Source: Narthecium ossifragum
Taxonomy: Eukaryota; Streptophyta; Magnoliopsida; Dioscoreales; Nartheciaceae
DNA: 64,000 bases
Assembly: GCA_963920575.1 (NCBI GenBank)
Contig: OY986971.1
Coordinates: 18,218,492 to 18,282,491, forward strand
Reading direction: 5' to 3'
Shown: positions 33,127 through 45,465 of the stretch, piece by piece
Layout of the letters: every line of letters begins with the position of its first letter
Numbering within the stretch: position 1 is the first letter of the stretch
Notes under the pieces: model-generated
What the model was told of the DNA's origin: nothing
What the model saw: the letters and a program-made list of their open reading frames with translations, nothing else
Database searches by the model: none
Made by a program: the position numbers and the translations under genes

Positions 33127-33675
33127 TATAGTAACCAGATTACTTTGGTGTAATTGTAAAGATGTTTGCTCAATGATGGAATTGGCCATGTCAAGGAACT
33201 GAGTTTTTTTGCAATGGATCTGCATTTTTAAAGAGTTGCATGATTTTGCTCCATATGAATGCTGGAAATCTGAGAACTATGGTAGCAAAAATATAGGTCA
33301 GGTGTCCTAAAACAAATTTCAGCTTTATTGCATGGCTAACATCGATGACTAACTGATTGGACATGCGAAGTTGTTCGGAGTCATAGTTCGCAAGCTTGTA
33401 TGCAAGAAAATCCATCAGCAAGGAACACTAGAACACATGTTCTATGTTCTTCATAGGCGGTCTTGCAAATATTCTTGTTGTTGGACTGATCATCCATGTA
33501 CTTATGGTTCAGTCAATTCAGTGTATGTCCACAACTGTCAGTGTAACACCTTTATTTTGCTACGTGGCATCAAACTGATTTTACTTAAAGATCCTATTGG
33601 CAGATGTGATCAAGAAAACATTGGACTCTAGAAATTGGATCACAATGAATTCGAGGCAATGAACATACGAATAGT
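33127..33675 (+). other. Probable 3' flank of the mTERF remnant
   Basis: AT-rich DNA without transposon features or recognisable coding sequence. It may be the old 3' UTR and flank. The small frames at 33191-33631 show no domain. Confidence 0.4.
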
Positions 33676-33897
33676 AACAAACCCCGACTTCCGGAAGGGA
33701 CGCATTTATTAGATAAAAGGCCGACATGGGCTCCACTCGTAGTTTCTATGATTCATGATAACTCGACAGATCGCACGACTCATGTGCCGACGATGCATCA
33801 TTCAAATTTCTACCCTATCAACTTTCAATGGTAGGATAGGGGCCTACCATGGTTTTGATAGGTGATGGAGAATTAGGGTTCGATTCTGGACTGGGAG
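33676..33897 (+). rRNA. 18S rRNA gene fragment, piece 1 (degenerate)
   Basis: The sequence follows the 5' domain of plant 18S rRNA: aacaaaccccgacttc, gcatttattagataaaagg, gattcatgataactcgac, gcatcattcaaatttct and tggtaggata. Many point differences (for example accatggttttgataggtg) show it is no longer under selection. It stops at a solo LTR and continues at 36852. Confidence 0.93.
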
Positions 33898-34232
33898 TGT
33901 GAGGACCCGTCCCTCCAACCTGGTCCGACCACGTTGGGTCGAGGTTTTGGTTTTGTGGTTTAGCTCGGTTGGCCTTGGTTTACGATCGGTTGATCGCATC
34001 ACTGCTTTTGGACCCCAAGGGCAATTTGGTAAATTGCACCTTGGCGGTCGGTTTCACACCCGCGTAGTGCACACACGGCCTTGATTGATGTATATGATTG
34101 AATAGATCCAGTAGGATCGTTCGTGATTGTCAGATCCGGACGAGATTGCGACGAGATCGTAATTTGGAGTCAAATCGGATTCAGTCCGATCAGTTGGCTC
34201 GTCTAAACCGGCTAAGCCACTTAAGTGGCTAA

Positions 34233-34279
<47 letters not shown>

Positions 34280-36851
34280 CTTCCTTCTCCCCCGTGCCCG
34301 ACCTCTCTCCTTCTTCTTTCTTCTTCCCCGCTCACGACCGCGCCGGCCTTCTCCCTCTCCGTCGAGGCTCCTTCACTACCGTCGCCGGCCATCGTTCTCC
34401 CTCGAGCTCCCTCTCCTCAGATCCGGCTAGAGCTTCTCTCCCTTGAGCTCTCTCTCTCCCGAGAAACCTAGATCCAAGATCATCTCCGCCGATCTCCCTT
34501 CTCCGGAGCTTCTTCTCCACCGTCGTCCACCGCCGCTCCTCTCCGAGCTCATCCTCACCCCTCTCGAGCTGCGGAACCCCTTCTCCTCTCAGATCCGACA
34601 CCCTCTCCCCTCACGAGCTTGCTGGAAGCCCTCTTCCTCGCCGATCAATGAACTCCGCCGGCCACTTCGCGTCGCCTCTCCGCCGCCGCCAAGCTCCAGC
34701 ACCTGGAACAACGTCGGGAAGATCCGATCTGACCTTCCCTCTTCTTCTCCGAGCTGTGAGGTAGGGTTTCCACCTAGATCTTTGATTGCTTCTCTTCTAG
34801 TTTGATCCATGATGCATGTTCTTCATCTGGTAGATGCTCTTAGGATTTGATTGTGATTTATTTGGGTTTTCTAAGCATTTATTCCCGGATTTTATCGTAT
34901 CTCTGTTCTTCGATTAACAGTCGCGTTCAAGCTCGATTTATGAGCTGTGTGAACATGATCTCATGAAACTTTCAAGATGAAAGTTGTAGATCATTGAGTC
35001 CTCTTTCGATTTCCGCTGGTTTCGTGATTTTTTTTATTTATATCCGATTTTTGGCGAATTGTTTTCTAAACTACTGCGAAACAAAGATTAAGAAATTGAT
35101 TAGTAAAATCTGTGGAAATTAGACATCAATTAGATCCGATTCTTGGGCTGCATGTTTCTAGTATGCCAATATACAATTGCTCAATTTTAATTTTCAATTC
35201 GACATCGTTTGGACGTCGAATTGATAAGATTTCATCGCCTCTAACTAGGGTTTAATGTAGAAATCCAGATTTTGGCTTTTAGTGGATTTATGATGTTTTA
35301 CAGTGTTTAAGTCTTCGAGATACTTGCAATTGGTATTCCTCGTGATCTCGAGGGCTAGCATGTTCAAATTGGTGGTTCTTAGACGATTAATTGTTTGATG
35401 CCGGCATGTTTAATTAGATATAAATCATTCTTGTTCAATTAGCAATTAATTGCATGTCATGCTTATTTACATCGTATTGTATACATGTATACTTAGCTTG
35501 TGGTTGAACCAAGGAGGTCAAGCCCCTTGGGATGTTTAGATAATTAAATGGGCCGAAGGTGTGCCCTAGTTGATGTATATTGTATTTGTGGTTGATTGTT
35601 GTAATTGTGTGGCTAGGGGTGTGCCCCTTTGTAGAAATTGCGGTTGACAGCTATGGATACCGTCGCCGAAATTTGAATTGAGATGTTTGTTTACGGCCTG
35701 CATTGCCGTTATTGTGATAGATAGATCTGTAACTCTTTAGACCCCTTGCTATGTTTACCCCTTGGCAAGTTGTAGGCTATGCCTAGCCCTATATGTTGTG
35801 ATGTCATACTGTTGCATGCTTATATTTCTATAATTCTGTGTCTTAGCATTGCATGCATCTTGATTGCATTAGAAGCATTAAGGCTAGGTGGTAGGCGATG
35901 GGTTCGATCGCCGATCCGGGGTTCTCAGGTAGCTCGGATCTAGCCCTAGGACCTGGGTTTGGGTAGTCGAGGATTAGGACGTGATTGTCATCAATGATCA
36001 TGTTTGATGTCATTCGAGGATTATTTAGTAGTCAGACTGGAATATTATGTTGATCGAGGTTTTAGAGGTCGTGTCGGTCTCGAGCCGAGTGTTGAGGTGT
36101 AACCGGTGTCCGGTTCCTTGTCTCTTGGGTAGAGGGTGTGCCTACTCAGCGGTGTTGGTTGCCCACCTAGCAGTGTTGGTTTCCTGCTAGTGAGATGGCA
36201 GTGCTGGTTTACTGCCTCGTTGAGGGTGACCCAACATGTGACCAGTTTGGCTTGAAGACCATGACTGAGGCCTCCCCTCAGGGACACGTGGTGGGGTTGT
36301 GGGGCCCCTGTGATACACCCAGGCTTTGCTTGAGGGCGACACTATTGTGTTCCCTCCTTCTTGTGTGAGTCGTAGTATAGTTTCCCTACTGGGCATTGTT
36401 GCTCACCCTACCTGGGCTGCATCAGCGATGCAAGTCGATGTAGTTCCTTCTTTTTCAGGTAGTTTCGGCGTTGGAGGCGGTACTCCCCTTGGTGGTGCGT
36501 TAGATCGAGGATATCATCACTTTATCGTATTCAATTGATGTACAACCTTGAATGTATAAATTGTAATCTGAAGGAGAAATGTATTTGTATTCCAATTTGA
36601 TGTAAATTGATCAGAAATTGTTGTACTTAGAGGACTTGAATCATTATTGTATCTTTTTAAAGTTAATTGAGTCTTGTAGTGGTTAATTTGTATTATGATT
36701 TGATGATAAGATAGTTTAAATAAATTGTGAATATTATAGTCGTGCATCAGGTTCAAAAGTGATATGTATAGGGGAGGCTCTCGTCATTTGATTTTAGATT
36801 TAGGACCCTCACGCTCCGGCCCGGATGGGTTTTCTGGGTCGGGGTGTGACA
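33898..36851 (+). mobile_element. Solo LTR, chromovirus type, TSD GGGAG, inside 18S
   Basis: The 2954-bp unit starts TGTGAGGACCCGTCCCTCC and ends GGGTCGGGGTGTGACA. GGGAG flanks it at 33893-33897 and 36852-36856, and the flanks join into continuous 18S (attctggactgggag + cctgagaaacg). It has a long (CT)n run at 34228-34276. It is the LTR family copy with least palindrome content in the window. The frames at 34225-34805 are C-rich noise. Confidence 0.93.
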
Positions 36852-37417
36852 GGGAGCCTGAGAAACGACTACCACATCCAAGGCAACAGACGCGCAAATT
36901 ACCCAATCCTGACACGAGGAGGTAGTGACAATATATAACAATACCAAGCTCATCGAGTCTTGTAATTGGAATGAGTACAATCTAAATCCCTTAACGATGA
37001 TCCATTAGATGGCAAGTCTGGTTCCAGCAGCCGCGGTAATTCCAGCTCCAATAGCGTATATTTAAGTTGTTGCAATTAAAAAGCTCGTAGTTGGACTTTG
37101 GGCTGGGCCAACCGGTCCGCCTAACGGTGTGCACCGCCCGTCCCATCCCTTCTGCCGATGATGCGCTCCTGGCCTGAACTGGCTGGGTCGTGCCTCCGGC
37201 ACTATTACATTGAAGAAATTAGAGTGCTCAACTTAAGCAAGCCCACGCTCTAAATACAGTAGCATGAGATAACGTCACAGGATTTCGGTCCTATTACGTT
37301 GACCTTCGGCGACGGAGTAATGATTAAGAGGGACAGTCGGGGGCATTCATATTTCATAGTCAGAGGTGAAATTCTTGGATTTATGAAAGACAAACAAATG
37401 TGAAATCTTTTGCCAAT

Positions 37418-37450
<33 letters not shown>

Positions 37451-37560
37451 CCTCGAAGACGATCATATATCGTCCTAATCTCAACCATAAATGATGTCGA
37501 TCAGGGATCGATGGATGTTGCTCTTAGGACTCCACCAGCACCTTATGAGAAATCAAAGAC

Positions 37561-37593
<33 letters not shown>

Positions 37594-37632
37594 AAAACTT
37601 AAAGGAATTGACGGAAGGGCATGTCCAGGAGT
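36852..37632 (+). rRNA. 18S rRNA gene fragment, piece 2 (degenerate)
   Basis: It continues piece 1 with cctgagaaacg, the universal ccagcagccgcggtaattcc (37023-37042), aaaagctcgtagttgg, gaggtgaaattcttgg, and ggaattgacgg. Substitutions and small indels are frequent. It ends at ccaggagt, where the CACTA element enters, and resumes at 43535. Confidence 0.95.
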
Positions 37633-38112
37633 CACTACAAGAAATATGGGCTACAGTGACGAGCATTCAGTGACAATAGTAGTTATTGTCACAAAAGATA
37701 GGCCTATAGTGACAAGATTAATTTGTTGTCACTGGTCTCAATTTGTCTGATTTTTCAGTGACAAGATTTTCTAGTTGTCACTGAAAACCTTATATACAGT
37801 GACGAAAATTATTTGTCGTCACTAATGCTCGTCACTAAAAATTGAAAAATAACATGGCGGAAAAAATTGACTAATTTAACGGGAATAAAATTTATATTTA
37901 GTGACAACAATTTGGTTTTCGTCACTAATAATATTCAGTGACAAGCAAAAAAATTATTTGCTTGTCACTGTACCCCAGCCTCTAGTAAAAGTAAAAACTG
38001 AAAAAAGAAATCTAATTTAAAACATCTAAATCCCTAACTCATCTCCTCTCCACTCGATCACCTCCCCTCTCCTCCCTTCTCTGCCAACGAAGCATGTCGT
38101 GAACGCTTGGTG

Positions 38113-40260
38113 GCGTGCTTGGGGGACTCCGGCGGCGTGCTCGGCGTCGTGCTCAGACGGCAAGTATCTCCTTCTCCTCCCTCCCCTCTCTCTCCCTCTC
38201 TCCTTCCCCTCTTTCTCTCCCCCTCGTTCTCTCCTTCACTACTAAGCGGCCGGCGGAGTGCTTGGGGGACTCCGGCGTCGTGCTCGGACGGCAAGCCCCC
38301 TCTATCTCCTTCTCCTCCCTCCCCTCTTTCTCCTTCTCCCCTTCCCCTGTTTCTCTCCTTCACTACTGAACGCCCGGCGGCGTGCTTGGGGGACTCCGGC
38401 CCCGTGCTCGTCGTCGTGTTCGGACGGCAAGCCCCCTCTATCTCCTTCTCCTCCCTCCCCTCTCTCTCCCTCTTTCCTCCCCTCTTTCTCTCCCCCTCTT
38501 TCTCTCCTTCACTATTGAACGGTCGGCGGCGTGCTTGGGGGACTTGATGAATAAATTTTATATCTCGCAAGTATACGAATCGGTGCAATCAGTATAGTAG
38601 CAAGACGAGTATCGTACCCACAGAGATTTGTAGAGATTATTAGAGTAAAATACTAAAGAACAGAAAAGAAAGAAAATAAGAAAGGGAAAATAAGAGATAT
38701 GAAGTATTGAGAATAGAAGATCTAATAACAAAATAAGAAAACGATAGAAATATGATGGATGAATACTAAGGTTCCGATTTCACCATAACATCCTCATTCT
38801 ATGCATTGAATCAATCAAGATCTCAGTTTAATTCCAAGGGCTCGTTCTTCTGGTATGATGATCCGTTCAGCCGCGGTCTTCACCAAGTACCCTCAATTAA
38901 CCCTAGTTAATGAACCCATAACTAAGTGTTAATCAAGAATCCATTAAGCTCTGAAGAACACTTATGAACCAAGAATACTCTTAGCTTGAACTCGGCCTCG
39001 ACATAAACTCATTCATTCATAGATCCTGCAAGATTAGGGAATGAACCCTCGCCCAATCTCACATAAAACAATCCATAATACTTTTATTGGCCAGATAAAT
39101 GTATTTAAGATCTCAGTTAAAATAATGAATGAAACAAGGAAAATAAACTGATTGAATAATCATGATCCAATAACATAGAATGATTCAGTTAGGGCTATAT
39201 CGGTACCTTAGAGAAGAAACTAGCCACTCATGTTCACCATGAGGGCAACAAAACTAATGGAGAAATAAAGAAGAAATAAGAAAAGAAAACCAAGCCTGGA
39301 ACCCTTCTCCTCGCCTCCAAACGCTACCAAAAAGTCCTCCAAAAGTTCCCCTTTGATAACCCTAAGTATTGTATTTATAGGCCTAAACTCGGGTGAGATC
39401 CGGCTCATTAAACGCTCCTTGCTGACGTGGCGGTCGACCGTGAGATCTCACGGTCGACCGGCAACTGTTCAAAATATTTCGGAAGAGCGACGGTCGATCC
39501 TCGCATCGACCCTGAGAAGTATTTTTTTTAACAGAGGCTGACGGTCGATGCGACGGATGATGCCACGGTCGACCGTGGGAAGTTTTGCATGTGACGATCG
39601 ATGCGACGGTCGTTCGGGGGAATTTCTGAGCGCGACGGTCGACCGTCACATCCTCACGGTCGACCGTCACTATTCATTCAGCTTGCGCACTTGTACGAAA
39701 AGTGTTATATCTTCCTCTCTGAAACTCCAAATCACGAACCGTAAAATTTTCCCGAAACTAGACTTCAAGATCTTTCCAACCATATATGGCACATCATCTG
39801 GTTCTTCATGAGAAGGTACAGATTAATCTTTCAAGTCGATCCATGTAATCTTTTCAGCTTCTTTTCTCATTTTTCCTGCATTTTCCAGACAACTTTGTGA
39901 CACAACATATAAATATAAAAATAGTAATAAAGATGTTGATTAAGGATAATAATCTAGCAATTGAGATGGTTGTAAGGCTATTTAGAGTGCACTTTCATGC
40001 ACTCATCAGGACTCCGGCAGCGTGCTCGGCGTCATGCTCGGACGGCAAGCCCCCTCTATCTCCTTCTCCTCCCTCCCCTCTCTGTCCCTCTCTCCTTCCC
40101 CTCTTTCTCTCCTTCACTACTGAACGGCCGGCGGCGTGCTTGGGGGACTCCGGCGGCGTGCTCACCGTCGTGCTCGGACGGCAAGCCCCTCTATCTCCCT
40201 CTCCTCCCTCCCCTCTCTCTCTCCCTCTCTCCTTCCCCTCTTTCTCTCCTTCACTACTGT
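38113..40260 (+). repeat. CACTA-internal CT-rich minisatellite, interrupted
   Basis: Units of about 124-149 bp begin with gcgtgcttgggggactccgg near 38113, 38256, 38380, 38529 and 40134. Each unit is a GC-rich head (gtgctcggacggcaagcc) and a long CT tract. A solo LTR (38545-40008) sits in the fourth unit. The repeat gives long Pro/Ser/Leu frames that are not genes. Confidence 0.88.
38545..40008 (-). mobile_element. Athila-type solo LTR, TSD GGACT, inside the CACTA element
   Basis: Read on the minus strand it starts TGATGAGTGCATGAAAGTG and ends AATTTATTCATCA; 1464 bp. GGACT flanks it at 38540-38544 and 40009-40013. Its palindromes are of the GGTCGACC type (39420-39665), with a TATA box (ctataaatac, minus strand, about 39371-39380) just downstream in LTR orientation. 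Other Athila LTRs here carry CGATCGATCG or AGATCGATCT instead. Confidence 0.92.
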
Positions 40261-40315
40261 TGTGTTCTATGTTAGAAATAGCATAATCTGATATATCCAA
40301 TGCTTTTCATCGCAG

Positions 40316-40425
40316 ATTATGACTTTGAGAATCCTCAGATAATCACAAAATGTAAGCATCATTTTCACCTGTCGTGCATTCTTGAATGGATGGAGAGAAG
40401 TGCTACTTGCCCCATATGTGACCAG
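40316..40425 (+). pseudogene. Captured RING-H2 finger exon
   Basis: Between a splice acceptor (ttttcatcgcag) and a donor (gtttgt), the sequence encodes YDFENPQIITKCKHHFHLSC, then ILEWMERSATCPICDQ. This is the second half of a plant RING-H2 ubiquitin ligase domain, with Cys, His-His-Cys and CPIC zinc ligands kept. It closely resembles the At3g02290-type E3 ligases as I recall them. The intron-exon form shows genomic capture by the CACTA element, not retroposition. Only one exon's worth is clear, so it is a fragment. Confidence 0.85.
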
Positions 40426-40884
40426 GTTTGTATAGGATTTTAACTTGGATCTGTCATTTAATTGAGCTAGGATAATGTCATTTGACTGTTTTCATTTCCA
40501 TGCTCTTTGGACTGATTTATACTCATGGTACAACACCTGTTTCTGTCATTCTTCCTTTCTTACTATTTTTTGCATGTGTAGTTTAATTCTTTCTTTCTGA
40601 CTCTCAATTCTCTTCCTCTTGAACCAATAGCAGTAAATTAGATCTCTTTTATCTTCCGAGACATGTACATTTTACTGTTTTCATTTCCATGCTCTTTGTA
40701 TTTATTTATACTCATGGTACAACACCTGGTTCTGCTAAACCACTATGATTTTTCCTGCTTCTCTCCTCTCTCTCTTCTGGCCTCTCCTCTTCTTAATAGG
40801 TCAAAGTTGCTAGAACAGGTATCTCTTTGTTGACAGAGTTATTAGATCATTAGCCCATTTTTATTTTTCTGGGTTCAATTGCAG

Positions 40885-40968
40885 GGATGTTTTTTTGTAG
40901 ATTTCACTCCAGACATTAATATAGAAGATGTGAAGCAAATGCTTTTTCGACATAAAGATCAACATGCG
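40885..40968 (+). pseudogene. Possible second captured exon
   Basis: Preceded by gggttcaattgcag and followed by gtatag, the frame reads VDFTPDINIEDVKQMLFRHK and a few more residues without a stop. I do not recognise the family. It may be the next exon of the captured RING gene or of another gene. Confidence 0.4.
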
Positions 40969-42151
40969 GTATAGTTCCTTTCTTCGTTCTTGCCTTCAAC
41001 TTTATCAAGCTGCATTTGTTGTTCATTCATTAGTACTATTCTATGATTATCATCCTATACAAGGTAATGGTGATAGCTCCTTCTGTTCTTAGAAGTATAT
41101 CTTCTTTCTACCTTCAATGGCACGTCCTTAGAACTTGAACTTTTGCAAATTTTGAGGGTAATAGATCAATTCGTGTTCATGAAAAATCTTAGGATTGGAC
41201 TGTTCTCTAGAGGGTGATATAATGTCATTTGGTGTAAAAGTAATTAATCCACATGGCAAGGTTTATAGATTGGTAAGCTTGACTTTTACTATCACTCTTG
41301 CTCTTTTTTAGTTTCCAGACTATTTTTCGCTTTATCTACTTTGTTGTCATAACTATTCACATTCTGTACTCTATGCTTAGATAGTAGACACTTCAACGGT
41401 ATTACACCTTTTTATGATTCATGTCAAAGCTTTTAATGTGCACCAATTTTCTGCTCCAATTAACCTGATTCACCTAATTCTGTACTCTATGCTAAAATTA
41501 AGCAGGATAGCATGATAGCAATAGGTTCTTGATGTTGAGGTTGGTGTAGTATTCGGTGTTTCGTTATGTAAGCACCACTAGATCAACATTTGTTGACTTA
41601 TAATACTTATCTACAGCTCAATTATAAGGTATATTATTTCACTGACTAACCGCTGCATCAATAGAAGACTCCAAATTAATGAATTACATCTTCCCCTATA
41701 GCCATTTTTCCAAATATAATTTTTTTTAAAACCGTGCCCGAGCATAAACGGATCGGGTGAGGTGTGTGAGAGAGAACGGTGCCCAAACCGTGCCAGGGGC
41801 ATGTGTTCCCATATCTTTATATGAGCTGTAATCAAAGGATCCTTATCATGTTTAATTCAGCCACCAAAGCATGAAGATTTAATTAGGGAAACAAGGGAGG
41901 GTTAGAAGGATCGAAAATTCTTTGAAATGATATATATGTATGTATATGGAAACTAATTATGGAGTGGATTAGGTGATGCATCGAGAAAGTGCCTTAATGA
42001 TTTAATGAGGATGATGAAAAGAATCAACTATGAAGCAAACTATTGTAGCTGTAATGGAAACTGTTCTCTAAGCTAAATTTGCTTATAGGTGGACTCGGCT
42101 ATTAAGCACACTAATGTAGTATAACTTCTTTGTTGTCCTCACCAAATGCTA

Positions 42152-42198
<47 letters not shown>

Positions 42199-42282
42199 CT
42201 TAGTTTGCAATCAAGTCTTTTGTATGCTGCATTTGAAGACTCATGCTCAGTTGTTAGGATTTCTATTATAACAGTGGCTATT

Positions 42283-42441
42283 AATTGCAATTCCTGTACC
42301 TCTTGGCTTTGTTCTTATGGAAATGCTCATTTCATAATTGCAACTCATGTGCCTCTTGGCTTTGTTCTTGTGGAAATGCTTATTTCATAATTGCAACTCC
42401 TGTGCCTCTTGGCTTTGTTCTTGTGGAAATGCTTAAGGATG
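42283..42441 (+). repeat. 53-bp tandem repeat, three copies
   Basis: Units starting at 42283, 42336 and 42389 share aattgcaa, cctcttggctttgttctt and ggaaatgct. A (CT)n microsatellite precedes it at about 42156-42191. Confidence 0.85.
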
Positions 42442-43534
42442 GTAAGCGAATGTGTAGGCTTTTATATTGCAAAGATGTTGTAGATATGTTAAAAACCTGC
42501 TTAAACAGTTGTACCAATTGAGAATGTCGAAAATACAGGGGAGACTTTGTCCATTTTATCTCTTAAATTTAAATTGTGATGTTGGCTTTTATATATTTGT
42601 CTATTATACACACTGTATTTATGTTTCTAAATGCTAATTCTCTTCTTTTGTTTTCTTTTTATAACAGGATACTTGATCTATTAGATCAATGTTAGCTGGT
42701 GCGGATATCGATCGGACTTGTTTTGGATATTAATGTAATTTATGTGTACTCTTTTGAATTAACATAATTATGTAACTTTGATGTATGCAGTAATATTTTT
42801 GTATAAATAACATACAAAGCTGTTTGTTTATGAAATATATTTTATTGTATGAATTATCTTCATTTGAACCATATTAATGTGTTTGTTTGTTTAGAGAAAA
42901 ATAATGCTTATAGTTAAAGATTAATTTTAAAATTAAAATATCAAATAATAAAAATTATGTTTGATGATAAATCTTAGTGACAAAAAAAATTGTCACTAAA
43001 ACAAGATTGAGTATTGTGTGACAAACTTAGATAGCATTTGTTGTCACTAATAATGGAATTAGCGACAAATAATGTTGTTAATACTTGTCACTGTAAATAC
43101 ATTTAGTGACAACCTTTTCATTGTCACTATAAACTACTTTCAGTGACAACCTTTTTGTTGTCACTATAAACTATTTTCAGTGACAATATCACTTGTCACT
43201 GTAAAAATATACATTGTCATAAATAAAATCAAATTACAGTGTATTTTAACATATAGTGACAACAAATTTATTTACAGTGACAACAATGATTGTCACAAAT
43301 TCAATCAACTGTGACAAGTGTAGTCGTCACAGATAAATAACTTTCAGTGACGAGTAATCTCGTCACTGAAAGTAACTGATTTTGTGACAACGCAACAAAG
43401 TTGTCACTGAAACTTTCAGCCACGGAGGTATAGGCGACGACCCTAAACTCGTCACTGAAAGTTTTCTGTGACGGATTTCAGGGTATTAGTGACGAGTTTT
43501 ATTGTCACTATAGACCTATTTTGTTGTAGTGAGT

Positions 43535-43587
43535 GGAGCCTGCGGCTTAATTTGACTCAACATGGGGAAACTTACCAGGTCAAGACA
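43535..43587 (+). rRNA. 18S rRNA gene fragment, piece 3 (degenerate)
   Basis: gagcctgcggcttaatttg, ctcaacatggggaaa and cttaccaggtcaagaca follow directly from piece 2 once the CACTA element and one AGT are removed. The gene is then cut by an inverted LTR; the rest of the 18S gene is not in the window. Confidence 0.93.
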
Positions 43588-44855
43588 TGTCATGCCCCGA
43601 CCCAGAAAACCCATCCGGACCGGGACGTGAGGGACCTAAACCTGTTCACTTCATGTATGGCGCATTTTTGTAACAAATATTATAACTAATTTGACCAATT
43701 TAAGATGGGGTCAAAACTATAATTCTTACAAATTACAGATGATTACATATACATCTGAATATAATGCAAATTTACATATACAAGTCAAACCTCGAACAAC
43801 GATGTATACATATAGATATCAAAATCCTCAAAGAGGAAAATTATACATTTATATAGTCTCTCAAGATATACTAGACCCCATGATCCTCAAACACCTCCAG
43901 AGGTCGACGCACCGCCAAATGCTTGTCCAGCTGGTGCTATAGAAGAAGAGCTGGCACCTGCACCTGCAAAACGCAGCCCGGGTTGGAGTGAGCAATAGGC
44001 TCAGTAGGGTTCAACTCTACGTCACACAAAAAGGAGGAAACAACAATAGTGTTGCTTCTCCGCCTAAGTCTAATATATGCCAAGGGGTCCCATAAGCCCA
44101 TCTATGACCCAAGGGCTCCTATCGTAAAGCCTCTCCATTGAACATGTTAGCAATGGGTAGCAGAACAGTAACATGCAGGATCACCCTTGCCGAGGTAGGA
44201 TTCCCATGCCTAGAGACCCACGTCGAGAACACATCGACAACCATCCTTAGTACTTGGCCTTGGAGAACCGACACAATCTCTAAACCTCAATAAAATACAA
44301 TTATAGCCAACTATATATTTACCTTGAGAATACATAGATCTCAATAATATGATCGCGCTCTAGACCTACTTCAGTACCCAGCCTCGGTCCTAGACTTAGA
44401 TCCGTGCTGCCTGAGCCCTCGGATCAGTGATCGACCCATTGTCCATGCCTAACCTTGGATGCCTTTAATGCATATAAAACATGCACCTATACAAGCATCT
44501 AGTTTAGGTGTCAATATATGCCACATCAATAATTTAGAGTCAAATATGGTGAATATCTGGATAGAGCTAACAGCTTGCATCCAGAGAATACAACAATATC
44601 ATAGTGCATAGAATCAAACTCATGCGTAGCATTTCTAAGTTATCATTCTCGGTGTAACGCCGGCAACCACAACAGATAAAACAATAACAAAGCAAGAGAG
44701 TACATAAGCATAAACATACGTTACTCACCTTCAGCATATTTATTCTACAGAAAAAAGGCACACATTCGGCGTATTTATTCTAAACATTCCCGATGATCAT
44801 TACACTCCGGTTAACAACATCCCTTATTGATAGGACTCGACCCCACATATGGGCC

Positions 44856-44902
<47 letters not shown>

Positions 44903-45032
44903 TGCTTGATTAAGATCAATTTATTAATCTTTCGAAAGGGAAACTAGTAACATCAACATAGCATAACTTTCAATACATTCAACCAATTGACAAGAAAATT
45001 TGTATTCCTACTCATTTGCATACCCCGTATCA
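43588..45032 (-). mobile_element. Chromovirus-type LTR, inverted, 5' part missing
   Basis: It starts tgtcatgccccgacccag, the inverse of the GGGTCGGGG-TGACA end of this LTR family. Inside, inverted, are gcaaaacgcagcccgg, tgagcaataggctcag and gatcgacccattg blocks matching the LTRs at 11060 and 13687. It stops at cgtatca where the Athila LTR begins. A (TA)n microsatellite lies at about 44858-44900. Confidence 0.8.
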
Positions 45033-45465
45033 TGATGAGTGCATGAAAGTGCACTCTGAATAGTCTTATAACCATCTGAATTGTTGGATTATTATCCTTA
45101 ATCAACATCTTTATTACTATTTTTATAGTATATATTACGTCACATAGTTGTTTGGAAAATGCAGGAAATTGGAGCTAAAAGAAGCTGAAAAGATAACATG
45201 GGTCAAATTCAAATATTAAACTGTGCATGTTCAAGATGAACCAGATGATGTACTACACACCATTGGAAAGCTCTTTAAGTCTACTTTCTAGAGAATTTTA
45301 CAGTTCATGATTCCGAGTTACGTAGAGGAAGTTACAACATTTTTCGTACCAGTGCGCAGTGCTGAATGAATAGTGACGGTCGACCGTCGCGCTCAAAAAT
45401 TCTCAAGATCGACCATCGCATCATCTGCGAGATCGACCGTCACGCTCAAAATGCTCACGGTCGAC

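Larger units (their letters stand above)
37633..43531 (+). mobile_element. Non-autonomous CACTA element, TSD AGT, inside 18S
   Basis: It starts CACTACAAGAAATATGGGC and ends with the inverted counterpart (...attttgttgtagtg). The 3-bp TSD AGT flanks it at 37630-37632 and 43532-43534. Both ends carry many GTGACAA / TTGTCAC subterminal motifs (37650-37985 and 42965-43520), where CACTA transposase binds. There is no transposase gene. It holds a CT-rich minisatellite with a nested solo LTR, captured exon-like sequence and a 53-bp tandem repeat. The 5' to 3' strand is arbitrary apart from the captured exons. Confidence 0.95.

Noticed and set aside
34225..34810. Ser/Leu-rich frames in the 33898 solo LTR
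   Set aside because: They come from a (CT)n microsatellite and C-rich LTR leader, open on both strands.
36852..37632. A functional rRNA gene
   Set aside because: There are many substitutions in universally conserved stretches, two transposon insertions, and no 5.8S or 25S nearby.
37250..37750. Frames over the 18S sequence
   Set aside because: The sequence is rRNA; the frames are chance.
38058..38597. Frames rich in Pro, Ser, Leu or Glu, Arg in the CACTA minisatellite
   Set aside because: They repeat with the minisatellite unit in several frames and both strands; no domain is present.
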